Below are positions 1 through 8,609 of a DNA stretch of 64,000 nt, in pieces. The stretch is from JBEKIK01 sp963845975 (lineage in GTDB: Bacteria > Planctomycetota > Planctomycetia > Pirellulales > Thermoguttaceae): the NCBI GenBank assembly GCA_963845975.1, contig CAWJUD010000002.1, positions 1,922,001 to 1,986,000 on the forward strand. Reading direction: 5' to 3'. The notes below the pieces were generated by a model. The model made no database searches. It worked only from the letters and a program-made list of their open reading frames with translations, and had not been told where the DNA came from. Numbering within the stretch: position 1 is the stretch's first letter; the number at the start of each line of letters is the position of its first letter. The translations under genes were made by a program, and so were the position numbers.

Positions 1-183
1 CAAGCTCTGGAAGCCAAGGAAGGCGAGCACATCCACATTAGCGATGGCGAGGCAGAGACCTTGGCTCGCCAAGAGACTGAAGACGAGATTGCTAAAAGGC
101 TCAGGTTCTACGAATTGACCGATCCTAGTTCGATCCGGCCGAAGTCCAAACCGCAATTCAACTACGTGGACATCGACCTGTAG
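1..183 (+). CDS. C-terminal end of a protein of unknown function
   Basis: An open frame runs from the first base to a TAG at 181-183, giving the last 60 residues of a protein that starts outside the window. The fragment is strongly charged and rich in Glu and Asp in its first half, and ends FNYVDIDL. I do not recognise a family. It lies on the same strand as the small phage-like genes that follow, about 130 bp before the next start, so it probably belongs to the same element. Confidence 0.5.
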   Translation, partial: QALEAKEGEHIHISDGEAETLARQETEDEIAKRLRFYELTDPSSIRPKSKPQFNYVDIDL

Positions 184-316
184 TGATTTTTACCATCTGA
201 CTTATTGTATCGAGTCTTACGGCACCTGGTTAATAGCCGCGACTAGAAATCGCCATCGTCCTGTAAGAAATTGCCATCTTGCCCGACATAAGGGTGAAAC
301 ATAAGGAGCAATCACC

Positions 317-559
317 ATGAGAGAAGTCACCCAAGAAGAAATGGACGCCATTGGTACGCGGCATGGTATCCATCCACGTTACCGTAAGGAGTTTCTGAAG
401 TTGGCGAACAAAGGCCGCATTGACAACAATCAATTCGGTACTCGGCTGCATACCTGCCTTAACTATCGGGCAGCCTGCCGTGAGTTGATGGAATTGTTGT
501 CGGAGCCAGTTCACCATCTCTTCCAGTACCGTCAATTCCAATCCGTGGAGGCCCTATGA
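317..559 (+). CDS. Small hypothetical protein, 80 aa
   Basis: The ATG at 317 is preceded by AAGGAG at a good distance, which supports this start. The product is a small basic protein without a signal peptide or membrane segment. The residues around 10-35 are Arg/Lys/His-rich and probably helical. I do not recognise a family. Its stop overlaps the start of the next gene in an ATGA junction (556-559), so the two are probably translationally coupled. Gene size and packing are typical of accessory phage modules. Confidence 0.6.
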   Translation: MREVTQEEMDAIGTRHGIHPRYRKEFLKLANKGRIDNNQFGTRLHTCLNYRAACRELMELLSEPVHHLFQYRQFQSVEAL

Positions 560-819
560 CTCCGGTTTGTGATTTCGTTGGCAAGCCAATCACCGTCGGC
601 TGCCTTTGTGCATATCCTTTACGGCGTGGTTCAAAAATGTGGCTGACTACGCTTCGTATTGAAAACATCGACCAAATCGGTGATGCCATTGTCCTTACCG
701 GCCGCGATGGCAATGGTCGTCACACACGAACACGTAATATCCGTAACTGCATCGTCATAGAAATCCCTAATGAACTTCAAACAGAAATCAATCAAGGGCA
801 AGAGCCGCAAGCTGTATAA
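556..819 (+). CDS. Small hypothetical protein, 87 aa
   Basis: The gene starts inside the stop of the preceding one (ATGA overlap). The 87-residue product begins MTPVCDFVGKPITVGCLCAY and has a hydrophobic, probably beta-rich middle part and an acidic, Gln-rich tail. The pattern of an N-terminal FVGKPITVGCLCAYP segment followed by a strand resembles small SH3-like or Sm-like beta-barrel folds, but this is only a visual impression and no family is assigned. The last 50 bp overlap the start of the next gene in another frame. Confidence 0.5.
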   Translation: MTPVCDFVGKPITVGCLCAYPLRRGSKMWLTTLRIENIDQIGDAIVLTGRDGNGRHTRTRNIRNCIVIEIPNELQTEINQGQEPQAV

Positions 820-1171
820 GGAATGGTTTGACGAGACTAAACAATATCGAATTGTTTGGACCAAAGAGGTTAGTGGCATTCGTGTTCCGCCACATTATTT
901 TGCAACTGTTCGCATCATTCTTCCAGATAGCCACGAAATGTGGGACTTTGTGGGCCGTCGTGGATCATACAAAACATTCAAAAAAGCCGTCGAAGTATGT
1001 GATGTCCACAAGCGACTGTGGATAAATGCGACTGAAGCCAACGGCATTCGCAAGTTGAAAGAACTATTTGGAAAGATGCCTGTTGGAATACCAGTTTGGG
1101 TCAAAAAGAATCACCACGATCTGTACAAACTGCTCATCAACTCATCCAAAATAGCAGATCAACATGGCTGA
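770..1171 (+). CDS. Hypothetical protein, 133 aa
   Basis: The frame is open from an ATG at 770 to a stop at 1171. The first 50 bp overlap the upstream gene, and there is no clear ribosome binding site at this ATG, so the exact start is uncertain. The product is very basic (many Lys and Arg, with paired aromatic residues such as KEWFDETKQYRIVW), which fits a nucleic-acid-binding role, but no named motif is recognised. Its stop overlaps the next start by 8 bp. Confidence 0.45.
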   Translation: MNFKQKSIKGKSRKLYKEWFDETKQYRIVWTKEVSGIRVPPHYFATVRIILPDSHEMWDFVGRRGSYKTFKKAVEVCDVHKRLWINATEANGIRKLKELFGKMPVGIPVWVKKNHHDLYKLLINSSKIADQHG

Positions 1172-1508
1172 CTTATCTGACATCATCCAAGCGATACAAA
1201 AAGAAATTGCCAACTTGCGGGCCGAAACCGCCCGTTACGATCGCAATAAGGCGATGTATGAGGCCGCAACCGCTAGCTACTACTTCAAGAAGGCGGAACT
1301 AGCTCTCAAAGAGCAGGAAATCCTGCTCCAACGGGCTAAAAACTTCAATCGCCCGTCTATTCTCCTCGGAGCGGAACTTTTCAAAGAGGAGCGTGTCAAC
1401 GGAACCATTTGGATAGCAACGGCCCGAGGCGTATCCGCAGAAGGTAATAGTCCTGAAATGGCGTTTTTAGCTCTTGATGAACTTTGGACACAGGGAGAAA
1501 CATCGTGA
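1164..1508 (+). CDS. Coiled-coil protein, 114 aa
   Basis: The ATG at 1164 overlaps the preceding gene by 8 bp. Residues 5-60 form a long amphipathic helix with heptad-like spacing of Leu, Ile and Ala among Lys and Glu, so an N-terminal coiled coil is likely. The C-terminal third (ILLGAELFKEERVNGTIWIA) looks like beta strands and ends with an acidic helix. No family recognised. The stop overlaps the GTG start of the downstream CAP-domain gene, so the two are probably co-translated. Confidence 0.5.
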   Translation: MADLSDIIQAIQKEIANLRAETARYDRNKAMYEAATASYYFKKAELALKEQEILLQRAKNFNRPSILLGAELFKEERVNGTIWIATARGVSAEGNSPEMAFLALDELWTQGETS

Positions 1509-1936
1509 GATTTCTACTTATCTTGTCGCTTATCACTGTGCTAACATTTCCTAATCTAACCCTGATTCGTGTCGGACGTGAATTAGGTGTGCGAAGTATT
1601 GCCACTGGCCGGCAACATCCAACGTTGCAGAAAGCCGCTGAAGATCAAGCTGCTTATCAAGCTCGCATCCAGTTACAAGGACACCACAACTGGGAATCCC
1701 GCGTAGCCAATTTATATCGGCAAATGCCAGATTGTAACGAATTTGCTGAAGTAGTTAATGAAAGTTGGCCAGGGCAAGATATCGAAGCTGCGGCGCATGA
1801 AATGTATCGGTCCTGGAGACAATCACCCGGTCATTGGTCGGCTGTAAATGGAAAATGTGACTATTGGGGATACGTGATGGTGCGTGGTGCGAACGGTGTT
1901 TGGTATGCGTGCGGGATTTTTGCACATAAGAGGTAA
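1505..1936 (+). CDS. Secreted CAP (SCP/PR-1) domain protein
   Basis: The GTG at 1505 follows GGGAGA and makes the protein begin with a signal-peptide-like segment (MRFLLILSLITVLTFPNLT). The rest, about 120 residues, is a CAP domain: HPTLQKAAEDQAAYQA near the start, then WRQSPGHWSAVNG and a closing WGYVMVRGANGVWYACGIF. These are the conserved CAP3 and CAP4-type blocks, with the His of PGHW. Such proteins are secreted or periplasmic, and their activity in bacteria is mostly unknown. An upstream TTG at 1496 would place extra residues before the hydrophobic segment and is less likely. Confidence 0.75.
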   Translation: MRFLLILSLITVLTFPNLTLIRVGRELGVRSIATGRQHPTLQKAAEDQAAYQARIQLQGHHNWESRVANLYRQMPDCNEFAEVVNESWPGQDIEAAAHEMYRSWRQSPGHWSAVNGKCDYWGYVMVRGANGVWYACGIFAHKR

Positions 1937-1942
1937 CGAACA

Positions 1943-2206
1943 ATGAAAGAGCATCACCTGAAAAAATTTATCCTAGAGTCTGTCGTCGCCGGCCTAATCA
2001 TCTTGCTGTTACTCACCATTGTCGGCGTTATATGTTACATCGCAATTATTAACACCCCAAATTTTGTGGTGCAACATTCAATCGCTATATTTCAAGGCAT
2101 CGGCACTGCTTTTGGAACATTTATCGCTGGGGCCTTGTTAAGGCGATTAAAAACTGCCCGCAGATTGCTCCATAAATTAACTTTTGGAAAAATGTTCCAC
2201 CTTTAA
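1943..2206 (+). CDS. Small membrane protein, 87 aa
   Basis: The start is 6 bp after the CAP gene. Residues 8-35 (with the run LIILLLLTIVGVICYIAII) form one strong transmembrane helix and residues 48-66 a second, glycine-rich one (FQGIGTAFGTFIAGALL). The short tail is basic, giving a helix-loop-helix topology with the C-terminus in the cytoplasm. Small two-helix proteins of this kind occur in phage lysis cassettes as holins. The adjacent secreted CAP protein makes that thinkable, but nothing in the sequence proves it. Confidence 0.5.
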   Translation: MKEHHLKKFILESVVAGLIILLLLTIVGVICYIAIINTPNFVVQHSIAIFQGIGTAFGTFIAGALLRRLKTARRLLHKLTFGKMFHL

Positions 2207-2237
2207 TTCATAAAAAAACCATTTACGAGGTTCAACA

Positions 2238-2396
2238 ATGAAAGTTCAAGAACTTATCAATTTACTGCATAAATGTGATCCCGATTTGCCGGTTTATTAT
2301 TGCACAACTTTATCGGTGGATACAGTTTTAACTCAAACTGTCATCACACAAAGCGCAGACGGCGAAACATCTGAGAAGAAAGTTGTGCTTCGATGA
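2238..2396 (+). CDS. Small hypothetical protein, 52 aa
   Basis: A short frame from ATG 2238 to TGA 2394-2396. It begins MKVQELINLLHKCDPDLPVY, a form common among very small phage and mobile-element proteins (a short amphipathic helix, then CDPDLPV and beta strands). An upstream GAGG precedes the ATG at about 8 bp. Its stop overlaps the next ATG (ATGA at 2393-2396), which supports it being a real, coupled gene. Function unknown. Confidence 0.55.
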   Translation: MKVQELINLLHKCDPDLPVYYCTTLSVDTVLTQTVITQSADGETSEKKVVLR

Positions 2397-3115
2397 CCAG
2401 AAAATATTGCCCCTGCTGTGATACGCCCCTGCAAGGTTCTAAAGATACTTGCGCCTTATTCCTTTGCACTTGTGCTGCATGTGGATGGGCCGGTCAATGG
2501 CGTGATACCTTAAAGGAACCTCATCTTCCCATTCCAATACCCAAGATTAGATATATCAGCATCGACATCGAAACCACCGGGCTTGATCCTGAGACATGCC
2601 AGACACTCGAAATCGGGGCTGTGGTGGAAGACTGGGTGACGCCGATCAATCAATTACCACGATTCCGCCGTATTCTATTGTATGATCGGATCATCGGTAA
2701 TCCGTTTGCCTTAGCGCTTAACGCTAGTCTGCTCAAACAAATTGCCGCTGCGCCGAAGGATGACAGTATCTTCTGCAAGCCGGAAGAATTGGGCCAACAA
2801 TTTGCTGAGTGGATTAAATCGTGCGGCCTGGACCCGTTGCACTTACAACCCGCCGGCAAGAATTTCGCCAGCTTCGATGCCCAATTCTTGAAACGCCTAC
2901 CAAACTTCGATGAATATGTCCAGTTCCGACATCGCACGCTGGACCCCGTTATCCTATTCTGGCATCCGGCTGAGGACGAGAAGTTGCCTGATACAAAGAC
3001 CTGCATGGAACGTGCCAATATCCTTGGCGAAGTGGCTCACACTGCCGTCGAAGACGCTCTAGCCGTTGTGAAGATGATCCGTTGTGGGGTTCGATTGTTA
3101 GAGGGAAAGCAATAA
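2393..3115 (+). CDS. DEDDh 3'-5' exonuclease with N-terminal zinc ribbon
   Basis: The 240-residue product starts with a four-cysteine zinc ribbon (CPCCD near residue 6, CTCAACGW near residue 25). An RNase T/DnaQ-type exonuclease fold follows: motif I SIDIETTGLD (D58, E60), motif II NFASFDAQFL with Asp, and motif III HTAVEDAL near the C-terminus with the catalytic His and Asp. The family removes nucleotides from 3' ends of DNA or RNA using two metal ions. The zinc ribbon may help bind nucleic acid. Its position in a phage-like cassette suggests a role in element DNA processing. Start is fixed by the ATGA overlap with the upstream gene, and the TAA shares a base with the next ATG. Confidence 0.8.
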   Translation: MTRKYCPCCDTPLQGSKDTCALFLCTCAACGWAGQWRDTLKEPHLPIPIPKIRYISIDIETTGLDPETCQTLEIGAVVEDWVTPINQLPRFRRILLYDRIIGNPFALALNASLLKQIAAAPKDDSIFCKPEELGQQFAEWIKSCGLDPLHLQPAGKNFASFDAQFLKRLPNFDEYVQFRHRTLDPVILFWHPAEDEKLPDTKTCMERANILGEVAHTAVEDALAVVKMIRCGVRLLEGKQ

Positions 3116-3453
3116 TGAATCCCATTGTCGAAAAACTATTCACTGAGTATCTCCATTTGACAGAACAAGATAGGACAGCCGCCGCGAGCTTGGCGCTCGC
3201 CGATGTATTTTTATCTACCAAGCCAGTTACATTACAAGAAGATGTAGAGCGAGCATTATCGGTACAAGATGCTGCGAAAAGTTTACACGTCTCACCAAAC
3301 ACGGTCTATAATCTTTGCATCCAGGGTCTTCTTACACACCATCGTGTTGGGCGAGCTATTCGCATTCGGCCATTAGACATTGAGGAGTATCAAATGCGAA
3401 TGGCCAAAGTAACACGTCGTCCCAGCTTAACACATAAGTTATTGAGGCTTTAA
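3115..3453 (+). CDS. Excisionase/MerR-type helix-turn-helix protein
   Basis: The ATG at 3115 shares its A with the stop of the exonuclease gene. The C-terminal half holds a winged HTH of the excisionase (HTH_17) type: SVQDAAKSLHVSPNTVYNLC is the helix-turn-helix, followed by the wing GLLTHHRVGRAIRI and the usual LDIEEY end. The N-terminal 45 residues are helical and unrecognised. Proteins of this kind bind DNA near attachment sites and direct recombination, or act as small regulators. With a tyrosine recombinase 5 kb away this may be the recombination directionality factor, but that is inference. Confidence 0.7.
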   Translation: MNPIVEKLFTEYLHLTEQDRTAAASLALADVFLSTKPVTLQEDVERALSVQDAAKSLHVSPNTVYNLCIQGLLTHHRVGRAIRIRPLDIEEYQMRMAKVTRRPSLTHKLLRL

Positions 3454-3598
3454 ATAAAACGACGTGCTCAAGGAAAGAACGCTTGCTAGCCTAAGCCGAA
3501 TGCCCATCTTCATTGTGCCAAGTGGGAGGACACCGCATGGGAAATAACTGCCCGTAATAATTCACTAACACATTGATACCTAAATCCTGTGCCATATT

Positions 3599-3634
3599 AA
3601 AAAAAGCCCCATGCCCGCGCGCTGGGCATGGGGC
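3599..3634 (-). terminator. Rho-independent terminator for the minus-strand gene at 3663-4091
   Basis: An 11-bp perfect stem, GCCCCATGCCC (3606-3616) with GGGCATGGGGC (3624-3634), and a 7-nt loop. On the minus strand the stem is followed by seven T residues (the A run at 3599-3605). It lies 28 bp past the stop of the minus-strand gene. It could also slow transcripts arriving from the plus-strand cassette. Confidence 0.85.
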
Positions 3635-3662
3635 GACAATTTATGCTCTTTTTATTTACTCA

Positions 3663-4091
3663 TCATTTTGGCTTCCGGCCATATATAATATCCGAGCAAG
3701 AGTAGTCCAATATAATTATACTAAGTAATATTTGTCTACGCACTTCTGCAAGGTCTTTCATCGAGATTTCGCAATTATCTTTACGATATTCATAAAGGAA
3801 CTGTAGTGGTTCTAAAATCAATCTTTCCAATTGCACTGCATTGCTATCAATCTGTGTGGAATGTAGTGCGGTTTGGAGATGAATGATTAAACGATCAATT
3901 TCCGGTGTGAGAATTTGACCAAATTTCAAACATAATCTCATTCGATCAGCCACAATTTTTAACTCGGAAGACACAACACTGCTAATAGTGATTTCATTCT
4001 CAACTTTAATTAGCAATAAATCTATATTTCTGGCGTCAAGATCGAATACAGTTTCCAAGTCGGAATTATAATGTTGAACTGCGATAGCCAT
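3663..4091 (-). CDS. Hypothetical helical protein, 142 aa
   Basis: The chosen ATG (complement of 4089-4091) is preceded by AAAGGAG at ideal spacing. A longer frame to 4151 exists, but it would start inside a duplicated leader. The product is mostly alpha-helical with many Leu, Ile and Glu, no signal peptide and no transmembrane helix. I do not recognise a family. It is a single gene with its own terminator, oriented opposite to its neighbours. Its leader is present twice in tandem (see 4091-4290). Confidence 0.55.
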   Translation of the reverse strand: MAIAVQHYNSDLETVFDLDARNIDLLLIKVENEITISSVVSSELKIVADRMRLCLKFGQILTPEIDRLIIHLQTALHSTQIDSNAVQLERLILEPLQFLYEYRKDNCEISMKDLAEVRRQILLSIIILDYSCSDIIYGRKPK

Positions 4092-4290
4092 TTTAACTCC
4101 TTTCGATAGGTCATGTGTTATGGTGTCCATCAGCGTTATGACGTTAAACACGCCGACGAGACATTCGTAACAGAAACAGTCCTAATCCATTTAAACTCCT
4201 TTCGATGCGTCACGTGTTATTGTGTCCACCAGCGCGATGACGCTAAACACGCCGATGAGACATGCGTAACCGAAACAGTCCTAGGCAGGT
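4091..4290. repeat. Imperfect tandem duplication, period 99 bp
   Basis: The segment beginning at the ribosome binding site of the minus-strand gene (about 4091-4189) is repeated at about 4190-4288 with roughly 85-90% identity by eye. Both copies hold ACTCCTTTCGAT, then GTGTTAT, AAACACGCCGA, GAGACAT and GAAACAGTCCTA at the same spacing. The copies have drifted, so this is an old duplication of the 5' leader. Only one copy is joined to the gene. Confidence 0.8.
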
Positions 4291-4552
4291 TCCTGCAATT
4301 AACGTCCTACAAAGACTAAACATGTTTTAAGAGTGCCTTTCAAGTGTTTGCGCCTTCTCCAAGGGCTACATTTTTTAAGTTGAACATTAAATTTACTTGC
4401 CAAAGGTGTTGCCACGGTCACGCGGCCTTTATACTCCGGTTGTTTAGCTGGTTGCCTTATCTATATTTCCCGGCATAATCGGTCTAAAGTTTATGAACGG
4501 ATAAAATACTAACTGGTGCTGATCCATCGCTTAACTTGACACCTAGCAAATC

Positions 4553-4579
4553 TGTATTACTATGTATTAGTATGTATTA
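4553..4579. promoter_or_regulatory. Three 10-bp-phased TGTATTA repeats, candidate operator
   Basis: TGTATTA occurs at 4553-4559, 4563-4569 and 4573-4579, exactly one helical turn apart. The last two are extended to ATGTATTA. They lie about 175 bp upstream of the HTH/solute-binding-like regulator gene. The same octamer, inverted and again 10 bp apart, occurs upstream of the ABC importer operon (8610-8627), which suggests that one regulator serves both. The rest of 4291-4753 is A+T-rich without coding sense. Confidence 0.5.
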
Positions 4580-4753
4580 TCTCGTATCATCTTATCAGTA
4601 TTTTACACATAGTCAACAATATAAGTCTCAAAATTATTTAGTTTTTTACATTTTCTTTGCTTTTTGTATCCGATCACGTTTGGTATAAGAAATGTATGTA
4701 TGAATTTGTTTTAGGATCAACTGCCATTTCGACAGAATATAAATTCATAGGTA

Positions 4754-6172
4754 ATGTTTATGAATACCGCTGCTTTTCCTAAGCCCCCAGATTACCCATC
4801 TTTGAAAGAGAAACTATCTTTAGCCATATCAAGTCAGGGAGGACGAGATAACTTCTTAGGCCGCGCAAAAATGTCCAGCACAACACTAACTGCTCTTCTC
4901 GGCCCAAAAGAGAAACTTCCCTGGAAAGTTTATCCCTGGGGTGCTGATCCGAAAGCAATTTCTACCAGGCAACTAAGGGCTTGGGCGCGCACATTTGCTC
5001 GAATAGCGGCTGTTGTAGGTGATGAGTCCAATATATGGATGGAGGGTTATGACTTATTCGATGGATTACCCGAGGAAATTATTGCCGTAGTGCGATCGGC
5101 TGCTAATGAGACCAAAGGTGAACGTTTAATGTCTAGCCCAGGTGAATTCCGCGAGTCGCAATCGAAAACCGAAATCAAGATAGAGGAAAAAAAAGAGGTA
5201 TGTGTTGGTATAGTTGAGATGCAACCTCTTGCGGGAGGAGGTGATCCAGCCAAGACCTTTTTTGGGGAAATCGCAGATCGCGTTGTAGGAAGCATCAATC
5301 CAGATTGGACTATCAAACCGTCATTCGAGCCTGATATTGATAAGCTCATCGAGCGCCTCCAAAATAGTAATCCTTACGATATGGCCGTGGGCGTGTTCGA
5401 CATGGTTTGTCGGCGAAAGTTTGGTTTAGATTTCGTCCACCTACCAGGTTGGCGATTGCGTTTGAGCGGCATTTACTTGCAACCACAAGGCAATAATTCG
5501 GAATGCAAACCAACCTGGAACGAAATCGTATCTAAGGAAAACCGCGATAACCACGTCGCTGTTGTTGTTGGTGGTGAGGCTGGTTATCTGTATCTAAAGG
5601 GCCAATGCCGATATGAAGAAGATCATTTGAAGACCATCTGGGCCACTGATGATCCCCAAATCACTGTTGATCCACAAAAGTTAGGAGAGCAATACGTAAA
5701 AGAATTCAGCAACAATCCAAAGAAGATAGTAGTTTTTGTAGCGGATGAAGAAACCTGTCGTAGGGTTCAAGATTATCTGAATGGGGGCCGACGACCAACA
5801 ATTCGAGGGAATGAAGCATTTCAACTAGAGGGCGATCCCGATGATCGTCCCTCTTATCGGTTGTCGATTGCAGTTAGAGATGATGATCCACGCTGGCGCA
5901 GCCTGATTGCCGGAGCGGTCAGGACCGAGTTATTTGATAATGTAATAAATGAAACCGTCCGTCTTTATGCAAAATACCTCTCCAACTGTATGGTTCTAAC
6001 AAATGGGACCGGTCATGTAAAATCTAGTTTTAGATTTGATAGTCACGATCGCGATCTCAGTCTTGAGTTTCTAAAAAGATTACGCAACGAACTCAAATGT
6101 TCAATGACAGAAGATAAAATCACTGAATTGTTGGGGAAGGGAGTGGATTCTAATCAAAATGGAAACACTTAG
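4754..6172 (+). CDS. Putative HTH regulator with a solute-binding-protein-like sensor domain, 472 aa
   Basis: The N-terminal part (about 10-50) reads like an XRE-type helix-turn-helix (LKEKLSLAISSQGGRDNFL followed by AKMSSTTLTALLG). A charged linker around residues 115-160 leads into a C-terminal part (about 165-400) resembling a type 2 periplasmic binding fold. The block NPYDMAVGVFD...DFVHLPGW lines up by eye with YQMVPCAIWPN...VDFSSPLY of the neighbouring importer's binding protein (7591-8505). There is no signal peptide, so the sensor would be cytoplasmic. The gene is convergent with the importer operon, and both upstream regions carry phased ATGTATTA repeats. An in-frame ATG at 4760 is an alternative start. 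The assignment is inference. Confidence 0.5.
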   Translation: MFMNTAAFPKPPDYPSLKEKLSLAISSQGGRDNFLGRAKMSSTTLTALLGPKEKLPWKVYPWGADPKAISTRQLRAWARTFARIAAVVGDESNIWMEGYDLFDGLPEEIIAVVRSAANETKGERLMSSPGEFRESQSKTEIKIEEKKEVCVGIVEMQPLAGGGDPAKTFFGEIADRVVGSINPDWTIKPSFEPDIDKLIERLQNSNPYDMAVGVFDMVCRRKFGLDFVHLPGWRLRLSGIYLQPQGNNSECKPTWNEIVSKENRDNHVAVVVGGEAGYLYLKGQCRYEEDHLKTIWATDDPQITVDPQKLGEQYVKEFSNNPKKIVVFVADEETCRRVQDYLNGGRRPTIRGNEAFQLEGDPDDRPSYRLSIAVRDDDPRWRSLIAGAVRTELFDNVINETVRLYAKYLSNCMVLTNGTGHVKSSFRFDSHDRDLSLEFLKRLRNELKCSMTEDKITELLGKGVDSNQNGNT

Positions 6173-6190
6173 CGTTGCCTCCAACAAGTA

Positions 6191-6914
6191 TCACATTCCG
6201 ATAGCGGCGATGAATTTTTGAAAGCTCGTACTCTTAGGGTTTGCAAGCAGGTCTGCCGGACCTTGCTCTACCACACGGCCCTCTTCAAGAAGAACCACGT
6301 GGTCGGCAAGATTCCGAGCGAATGGGATCATGTGTGTAACCAATAATACTCCCACACCCTGAGAACGTAGGTCGCGAATCTGCTTTGCAATGACGGCAAT
6401 GTTCTTAACATCCAACGATGACGTAATCTCGTCCATCAGGATATATTCGGGATTCAATGCCAGATCCTCTCAACAGTGCAGCACGCTGCCGTTCGCCTAT
6501 CGACGCCTCATTTGGATAGCGATCCAAAACTTTCCCCATTTCAAATGCCTCAAACAATTCACATAGTCGTGCATCCGTATAATTCGCGTGGCGAACCTTC
6601 AGCGGCAACATTATATTTTGGCGCAGTGTTAAATGTGGAAAAAGAAATAATTGTTGGAACACAACGGTAATTCTCGGCCAAGGAGGTGCTTCATTTTTCC
6701 TTTGTTTGTCGGGGAACCTAAAGACTTTATCCTCAAAGGAGACGATCCCGCTATCCGGTGGGCTTAGAAGAGACAGCACGCGGATTAGACTCGTCTTGCC
6801 GCTGCCGCTAGGACCAATGATTGTAGTAATTTTGCCTGGCAATACATCAACATTCACTTCGTGAAGTGCAACCTTTGTGCCCCAGGTCTTTTGCAACATA
6901 CGACCACTAAGCAT
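6191..6914 (-). pseudogene. Amino-acid-type ABC transporter ATP-binding protein, one frameshift
   Basis: Removing one base near 6458 gives a single 240-aa ABC ATPase, the normal length for the polar amino acid (PAAT) family. Before the shift are the Walker A GPSGSGKTS (about residue 35), the Q-loop VVFQQLFLFPHLT and the signature ASIGERQRAALLR. After it come the Walker B YILMDEITSSLD, the switch His VTHMI and EEGRVVEQGP. The signature reads SIGERQ rather than LSGGQ. It lies 11 bp after the permease gene and would energise it from the cytoplasmic side. The break may be a sequencing indel or true decay. If real, the importer lacks a complete ATPase. Confidence 0.8.
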
Positions 6915-6925
6915 ATTAACTAGTC

Positions 6926-7594
6926 CTAACTCTCAGAAGTATCTCGCGTAAAACGGTGTTTTAGCCACAAAGCAAAACCATTCAGAGGTGCGCACACAAC
7001 CACGAAAAAAATTGCCAGTGCCGTATATATCTCAATTGGCTTGTACTCTATAGCGTTAATGCGTTGAGCAGTCCGAAAAATTTCATCAACAGAGATGAGA
7101 CTTGCAAAGAGTGTGGCCTGAAGCATATTGACTTGCACTAAAAGCAGGACAGGTAGAACCCGGCGTAGAATCAGAGGGAGTTGAATCTTTGAAACTGTCT
7201 GATAAGGCGAAAGGCCGCAGACTTTTGCAGCAATTATATATTCCTCCGGGAAGTCTTTAAGCGCTTGATGGATAATATCCGCAACGCTGAGTGTATTTAG
7301 CAGGCTTAGGGCAGCGGCCGCAGTGAAGAATGGATTGATGACAATCCCAATCATCTTCTGAAAGGGGTAATGGAGCCAGAAAAGAAAAACTAACACTGGA
7401 ACCGCAGAAAAAAAGAACGAAAGCGACCGGGTGATCGTACCCATAATCCGTCGCCAGCGTGCTGCCGCCATACCAAGTGCTGTACCACAAATAATACCCA
7501 GAAACCAAATGACTAGGCAGAGTTGAAGTGTGACCCATAAACCGGATAGGAATGCTTCACGGTATTTGAACAAGATGTCCAATGTTTCTATCAT
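6926..7594 (-). CDS. Amino-acid-type ABC transporter permease
   Basis: A 222-residue integral membrane protein of the HisM/GlnP type, with about five transmembrane helices. The first is VTLQLCLVIWFLGIICGTALG, and the EAA-like cytoplasmic loop sits around residue 135 (AAKVCGLSPYQTVSKIQLPL), where the ATPase docks. The start overlaps the binding-protein gene by 4 bp (ATGA at 7591-7594), so the two are coupled. Together with the adjacent ATPase and binding protein it forms an uptake system for a polar amino acid or similar small solute. The substrate cannot be read from the sequence. Confidence 0.85.
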   Translation of the reverse strand: MIETLDILFKYREAFLSGLWVTLQLCLVIWFLGIICGTALGMAAARWRRIMGTITRSLSFFFSAVPVLVFLFWLHYPFQKMIGIVINPFFTAAAALSLLNTLSVADIIHQALKDFPEEYIIAAKVCGLSPYQTVSKIQLPLILRRVLPVLLLVQVNMLQATLFASLISVDEIFRTAQRINAIEYKPIEIYTALAIFFVVVCAPLNGFALWLKHRFTRDTSES

Positions 7595-8505
7595 TTGACT
7601 GCTTCTCTAGGCACTCGATATGGTAGCGAAAGGCGGTAAAAAATGCCTCGTTCAGGTTCATATTTGTCGATGAGTTTATCCACAATTCCAAGATTTACCA
7701 GTTCTTCCAAGGCGGTATTCAACATTGCTTTGAGTTGAGGTTCATTGCTCTTGAGCATTATAGTATTTGGAAATATTCGGATTGGCTTCTCCCCGGAGAT
7801 GTTCTTGAGCGATCCAGGATTTTTCTTCATAAACTCATGTGCAAAATACAACTCAGCAAACGTCACATCAGCCTTCTTTTCTTTGACGTTCAAGAGCATC
7901 ATCGAAATTTCTGACATCTGTGGAAGCTCAATTGTCTTTGCCTTCGGAAAATCTGATTTTGCAATTGCTTGCGCCATCTCACCGTCGATTGTTGCAATAG
8001 TTACATCAGGTGAGTCAATACGGGTAAGATCATTTACGAAACGATCATCGTCAGTTCTAACAAATGCGCAGACGGGACTGTAGTAAAGCGGAGATGAAAA
8101 ATCGACGTGCCGGGCTCGCGCAGCATTCGGCCAAATCGCACAAGGGACCATTTGATAACGTCTTGACTCGACGCCCTCAATCATCGAGCCAAAGCCAACC
8201 TCCTCTGTCCATAATACTTTCAAATTAAGTTTTTCCGCTGCCCTCTCTATAGCTTCAACGAAAATACCAGACAACTTTTTTGTTTTAGGATCGACGATAC
8301 ACGCGGGTGGATTCGATACGAATCCGCATCGAATTGTGCTGCTATTAACAATCTCGTGGTACGCTTTACCCGCCTCCAAATTTTCTTCAGGGCTTATTAC
8401 GCGACTAGGCAAGGTAGCTACAACAATTGCGATTATCAGGGCGAACAATGCGATTGTCGTAGGCAACCAGCCCCTAGTGGGGTAAGAAGAGGATTGGGTG
8501 GACAT
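7591..8505 (-). CDS. ABC transporter solute-binding protein, family 3, membrane-anchored
   Basis: 304 residues. A single N-terminal transmembrane helix (about 16-35, TIALFALIIAIVVATL) has no lipobox Cys, so the protein is probably anchored by this helix facing the periplasm. The rest is a type 2 periplasmic binding fold: IRCGFVSNPPACIVD, SGIFVEAIERAAEKLNLKV, GVESRRYQMVPCAIWPN and a hinge near residue 150. It captures the solute for the permease encoded directly downstream. It has two Cys in the first lobe. It appears distantly related to the C-terminal part of the regulator at 4754-6172. Confidence 0.8.
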   Translation of the reverse strand: MSTQSSSYPTRGWLPTTIALFALIIAIVVATLPSRVISPEENLEAGKAYHEIVNSSTIRCGFVSNPPACIVDPKTKKLSGIFVEAIERAAEKLNLKVLWTEEVGFGSMIEGVESRRYQMVPCAIWPNAARARHVDFSSPLYYSPVCAFVRTDDDRFVNDLTRIDSPDVTIATIDGEMAQAIAKSDFPKAKTIELPQMSEISMMLLNVKEKKADVTFAELYFAHEFMKKNPGSLKNISGEKPIRIFPNTIMLKSNEPQLKAMLNTALEELVNLGIVDKLIDKYEPERGIFYRLSLPYRVPREAVK

Positions 8506-8609
8506 GACTGTGCTCCTTCTGCCAAGTGGTACTATGAGGCAATCTGGATCGTTCAGAAGCCCGCTGTTTAATGTATTCTCTGCGCAATCAGTCTGTATTC
8601 GATTAAAAC

